From positions 50,132,079 through 50,196,078 of the forward strand of contig CM049309.1 of the NCBI GenBank assembly GCA_026874595.1: 64,000 bases of DNA, in the 5' to 3' direction. Position numbers and translations under genes: made by a program. Positions 59,846 to 64,000 of the stretch are shown piece by piece (within the stretch, counting starts at the first letter, position 1; every line of letters starts with the position of its first letter). The DNA is from Sipunculus nudus. Its lineage: Eukaryota; Annelida; Sipuncula; Golfingiida; Sipunculidae. The notes under the pieces were generated by a model. That model was not told the DNA's origin. It was given only the letters and a program-made list of their open reading frames with translations, and ran no database searches.

Positions 59846-61044
59846 ATACAAGAATTTTTTATTCTACTCTATGTACTACTATATAATTATTTTTTATTAA
59901 AACGAATTTTCTTCTTATAACTGTCAATATAATAGAAAAGCTTTTACACAGGAACATAACCCGTGCAGTCTATTCAGAATCTGCCAGTGTTATATTATTA
60001 AGTATATAGCGCAGATTCATTTATCATACCTGAGAAAAATTACTCAGTCACGCTCCAAACAGCGTAAAGACAGCTGAGCTCAACGGCACTGGGTTGACGA
60101 GACTAAGACACAGACATATGTACGATCTCAGGGGCCTAGACAGGGACAGAGGAATACCTGTCTGTCAATTATGTAAAATGTATACCAGGCAGGTGCTGGA
60201 TACGTCGTCAATGTTCTGTTCATTAATGGCATAAAAAAAGACACATGTTTCGACAGCGTGTCACCTTCTGGTTCAGGTAAAGGTATTGTCGGTACCCACC
60301 CTGCATGTGCGGGGATTGGTGGACTTCTTGAATTATCATTGGTTATTTTCTTTCCCCTTCCCCATTTCTGTGCATTCACTGTTATTTAACCCTATTAATA
60401 AACAGAAAACATGAATGCCATGCGTCCTGTGCACTCGCACTTTTTACCTTAATCCCGTGATTGCACACACGCACGCACAAAGCCTAACAGTCTTTGAAAA
60501 ACACACGGCATGACGACTTTGAGCAAAAAGAATGATACCTGATTAGCAAAATTTACGGCTTGCTTTACTTTAAAAGGATTACTGTTTAATGGGGAAGGAC
60601 CATTAATTACAATTTCAATGAATTTCTCTACACAAAAATTAAGAATCACTGATAGATCGAGTTATTCTCAATGCTGATGGAAGGTTTATGTCCAGGATTA
60701 GACTAATCCAGTTAGTATCTTCTTCTACCTGCTTAATGACGTAATTATCATAAATCGAGCCAGATATCTTATCAGAGAGAGGCCGTGTTGTATTTGCAAT
60801 CCTGCTTTACATATTTCTCTCTGCATTAGGGGCTCCAATTACACATATAAGTAGCAAATTAATATAAAAAGGCCTTGTTTAAAGTGATTTTTTAAAATAG
60901 AAAACTACTATAGTCGGACTTGGACTTTATTCCCAAAAGAAACTCCTCTGGCCGTCGTTTGAGCATGTCTTTCGTAAATCAAACTTGGTTTCCATAGGCC
61001 TGGCGCCTATGCACCAAAAATGCCTTTATGTTAACATTTCTTTA
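59846..61044. other. Noncoding stretch
   Basis: A minus-strand open stretch at 60,158-60,370 ends at a donor-like GACAG|GTATTC, but has no recognised domain and no ATG in the frame. Nothing else seen. Confidence 0.4.
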
Positions 61045-61442
61045 ATTTTTGTTGTTGCTGGAGGTAACCCCTTTTTATTTTTGTAATGCTATCTTAACTA
61101 AGTATATGTGCATTTGCAGATTCCATTCGTGGCAGGACAGTATCACAAGCTTCCTCTCATTTTATATCCAGGGGTTAACCAGGCCCTGTGACTACTGCAC
61201 CTGCCTGCCCTGGGTTTGTAATCAACCCCTTTGCTGAATCATACCATCCAGGAACCCCCTAAATTCGCACTTGTTTATAAATGAATCACGCCTGTTGGGC
61301 AGGACCTTCCCATTAAGCTTACAGAGAGCTCACCCTATAGGTGGGGGCCGACCGTAAAAATTTGACCGCTGCGGCTGAGATTCAATCTCACGATCTCCCG
61401 GCATTGAGTCCTGTGCTCTATTTCTGAACCACCGAAGCCGGT
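61045..61442 (-). mobile_element. tRNA-derived SINE, copy B (well preserved)
   Basis: On the minus strand the head reads CTTCGGTGGTTCAGAAATAG (A box), then GGAGATCGTGAGATTGAATC (B-box region), the layout of a tRNA with GGTGGCTCAGxGGTAGAGC. A body of about 300 bp follows and ends near AGCAACAACAAAAATTAAAG, an A-rich tail. The body matches copy A at 9,857-10,172. Confidence 0.7.
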
Positions 61443-62459
61443 ATTGTGTCAAGTACTCGTTGATTCGACACACAGGCAATCTTAAGTGAAAATCATGATA
61501 CTACCAATATGTATAGTAAAACAACTTGTTGGTCATAGTTATAGCTGATGAATGATTGGACATAGAAATTGAAATTCGTAAATCTTCATTGCTGCATAAT
61601 AACTTATTATGTCGTTCTTCCCTTTTCAATTAATTCAGTAACAACTATGGCCATATATTAAATATGACATAATACGTAAAATAATCGTTGAAACAAGAGA
61701 CTTGCTGAGTCGATGACAAGTACTTGAACAACTATAGAATGGCAGTGGACAGTAGCAGTACTTCCGCCGAGACAAAACAATCCAAGGGCCTGGAGCAGAT
61801 ATTTCATCCAGATTTGCGCTAATATTTAACTGGATATTCCCTTGTCAAAGTCACCCATACAGAGGTAAAACCCAAACGCCTCTCCAGTTTGCTCAAATGT
61901 GTATGGCTATGAGTGTAATGTCACTGAAACTGCTAAATTATCTCCAGCCTCCAGTTTGTTTTTCATATTTTCCATATTACTGTATTTATGTTTTTCTCCA
62001 CTCAAAGAAAACAACTTTTAAATAATACAAGTATTATTCACATCATGCCTCGCACTCTACTGTTAATAACATTTTGCCGGCTTCTGTAATATCCGATTCT
62101 AGTGCTCGTCCTGTTGTCACGGTAACCTGGAAACTGGCTGTCATTCGGGTCAACATAAAGAGCGTAATTTACTGGGTTGCTACAGCACTGGGTGCAGAGA
62201 CCATGCGGCATGCATGTTTCCAATCTGTTCCTCTTTACTGTCTATCTCAGCAGTGGCGTCAATTTATCTACGAGGTATACATATTATACCTTAGCGTCTG
62301 TATGACACATTTTTAATATATATATATACTAAGTCACTTTTCAAATAGATGGTTCAAAGTATAAGGTTTGCAGTAAAAGGTATAATGTTTCTAGTATAGG
62401 TTTAGATATAATATTTCATAGTTTACTCATAAATGAAGTCTATATTCTATTTATAAATT
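61443..62459. other. Noncoding stretch with one small open frame
   Basis: On the minus strand a 57-codon ATG frame (62,211-62,038) begins M-P-H-G-L-C-T-Q-C-C and is richer in Cys, Tyr and Arg than its surroundings. It has no signal peptide, splice sites or canonical poly(A) signal, so it is not called as a gene. An RFX-like GTTGTCACGGTAAC lies inside it at 62,113-62,126. Confidence 0.35.
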
Positions 62460-62615
62460 TATTTCTTCGCAATATATAAATGTTATTCTCTGAATAGTGG
62501 GGAGGGGGGGGGGTGATTACATTGACCATCCCTCCTTGCCAAAAGTGTGAGTGTGTGTATGTGGGGGGGGATGTATATCCCCCACCCCACCCCCTATATA
62601 CTCCCCTGTATCTCA
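62460..62615 (+). repeat. G-rich interspersed repeat, copy 2
   Basis: Partner of 500-640, same orientation. The minus strand starts CAGGGGAGTATATAGGGGG, which shares CAGGGG with the MITE termini elsewhere in the window. Confidence 0.6.
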
Positions 62616-64000
62616 GAGAAATCGCTTCACCATTCCAACTACACTGAACTTGTAGTCTGGAGAGGCTGCCAAGTAAGGTGTCAATGATCGTGACAGAGAC
62701 GGCGAAGAAAAAATAAAGGTGCAGGACAGAATTAGGTTTAAACATGGAACAAACTAATGATCCCCTCCGTAATGATTTGTCGGGTAATCAGTTAATATCT
62801 ATGAGGAGCTCAGGGATAAACACAGGGATCTGTGTATCCAGGTAGTACCCTTTATAAACTTACCTTTACATATGCAGTGCTCAATGCATATGTGCAGAAC
62901 TCCCAGGCCAGTCATTACATGCTAGCTATGCTTGGTTTGCTTATTGCGAACAAGCTGATATATGACTTTGGCGATAAGAGTATTGGTGATGCCAGATGAT
63001 CATATGAGAACTAAAAAATATCAATATTTTAGCTCAACCAAAGTAGAACACAACCCCCCCCCCCTTGTAGAACGCTTTGTTCTACCCGTAAAAGTTGACA
63101 AAAATGGACGGTCCCTTAATAATTGTAAGTACCTGGATGATGATACATAGATCAGTATAGTGGTCGTGAGTCAAACAAAGATGATTTCGACAGCGGCAGA
63201 GGACGGTGATGGAACGACGAAAGTTATAATTTGAAACCAAATTAACATAAATTTCGTAAAGCGATACACCTAATGAAATTTCTGCATAAAAACTTTTTCG
63301 TAAAATGTAAAAAAAAAATGTTATTACATGAGGTCAGGTACGCATCAGAACGAAGAGACAGTCAAACTAACAAAAGTGCAAACAGCCTGACAGATAAACA
63401 GATGGAGAAATCAACACCTTTGAAAGAGTCGAGAAAAGCAAGAAATGTTAACTTTAGAAAGGAAGGAGGATGGCGGAAGCAGTCATGGAGTTAGAAATAA
63501 AACACGGCAAACTTTACATTAGGCAGGATAATTTCGTCTTTACATCGAGAGTTAAATCAATGTTCACTAATTAAAAGCATTAACTTGTTTTAAGGAAGTG
63601 TGAATTTTTATGAAATTAAATGACATAGTTTTTTATTAATTTAGTGTTCTTAAATAACCTCGTCGCATATTTCAATAAGCCACGCTCTCATTATGCAATC
63701 TGCTCCTAAACACCTTGATCTATCAGGCCGTCGTGCCATATTTTTCATGGATGATGAGCAAGGCAACAGAAACTAATGATTCATGTGCATTTTCATGCTA
63801 CAAAGTCTGTGGCTAAGCTTACATAGACTTTGAATCAGCGAACCTCTCCGGCGTCTGTTTCATGTATAATGAATAATAAAGCAACTGAACCAATCAAATG
63901 ACTCGCATGCAGTCTACGCGGACGTCTGATGCGACGATTTGATCAAACGTTAAGCATTGCCGAGAAGGCATCGAGAATCTAGCCTTTCATATATAGCCAT
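62616..64000. other. Noncoding right flank
   Basis: Short frames only; a small C run near 63,054-63,064. Nothing supported. Confidence 0.5.

Noticed and set aside
60128-60379. 83-codon minus-strand frame with a donor-like end
   Set aside because: It begins at GTG rather than ATG, has no clear acceptor and no recognisable sequence.

Overview
This window looks like eukaryotic, gene-poor, AT-rich DNA from an invertebrate, most likely a mollusc and probably a bivalve. The evidence is long non-coding stretches, consensus splice sites, TA and CA microsatellites, minisatellites, many small non-autonomous transposons, and several tRNA-derived SINEs. One SINE carries the V-SINE/RUDI-type core known to be widespread in molluscs. 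The taxon is an inference; no species-diagnostic gene is present.

Genes. The only convincing protein gene is on the minus strand at about 20.8-21.8 kb (possible leader exon near 23.3 kb). It is an intronless 246-codon frame for a small type I single-pass membrane protein. It resembles KCNE (MinK-related) potassium-channel beta subunits: N-glycosylation sequons, one transmembrane segment, then a basic K/S-K stretch and a Y-M-x-x-D motif. Its exon starts at a splice acceptor. The leader holds a 23-codon upstream ORF whose TGA overlaps the main ATG as ATGA. At the left edge, 153-338 on the minus strand has the form of a first coding exon (acceptor, in-frame stop, ATG, donor) of a gene running out of the window. 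A CpG-rich, YY1-motif-bearing node at about 18.4 kb could be its promoter and may be bidirectional. A 198-nt phase 1-1 exon candidate lies at 34.84-35.04 kb.

Layout. 0-18 kb: sparse noncoding DNA with SINEs, a LINE tail, CAGGGGCG-type MITEs and microsatellites. 18.4-23.4 kb: promoter node and the KCNE-like gene. 25-35 kb: interspersed repeats, a PIF/Harbinger-like MITE with TAA target duplication, a palindromic element, a V-SINE-like SINE and a LINE tail. 35.35-39.04 kb: a 31-bp XbaI-site satellite (about 119 units). 42.2-43.8 kb: duplicated blocks and an inverted-repeat element. 44.37-46.11 kb: a 34-bp satellite (about 51 units). 50.08-54.77 kb: a nearly perfect 2,342-bp tandem duplication carrying an LTR-like fossil, with its breakpoint inside the terminal repeat of a foldback-type transposon. 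The intact copy of that transposon is 54,647-56,398. 56.4-64 kb: G-rich minisatellite, SINE and MITE copies.

No prokaryotic operon, CRISPR array, intact rRNA or intact tRNA gene was seen. The points of most interest are the KCNE-like gene with its overlapping uORF, the candidate bidirectional promoter, and the duplication/foldback structure.
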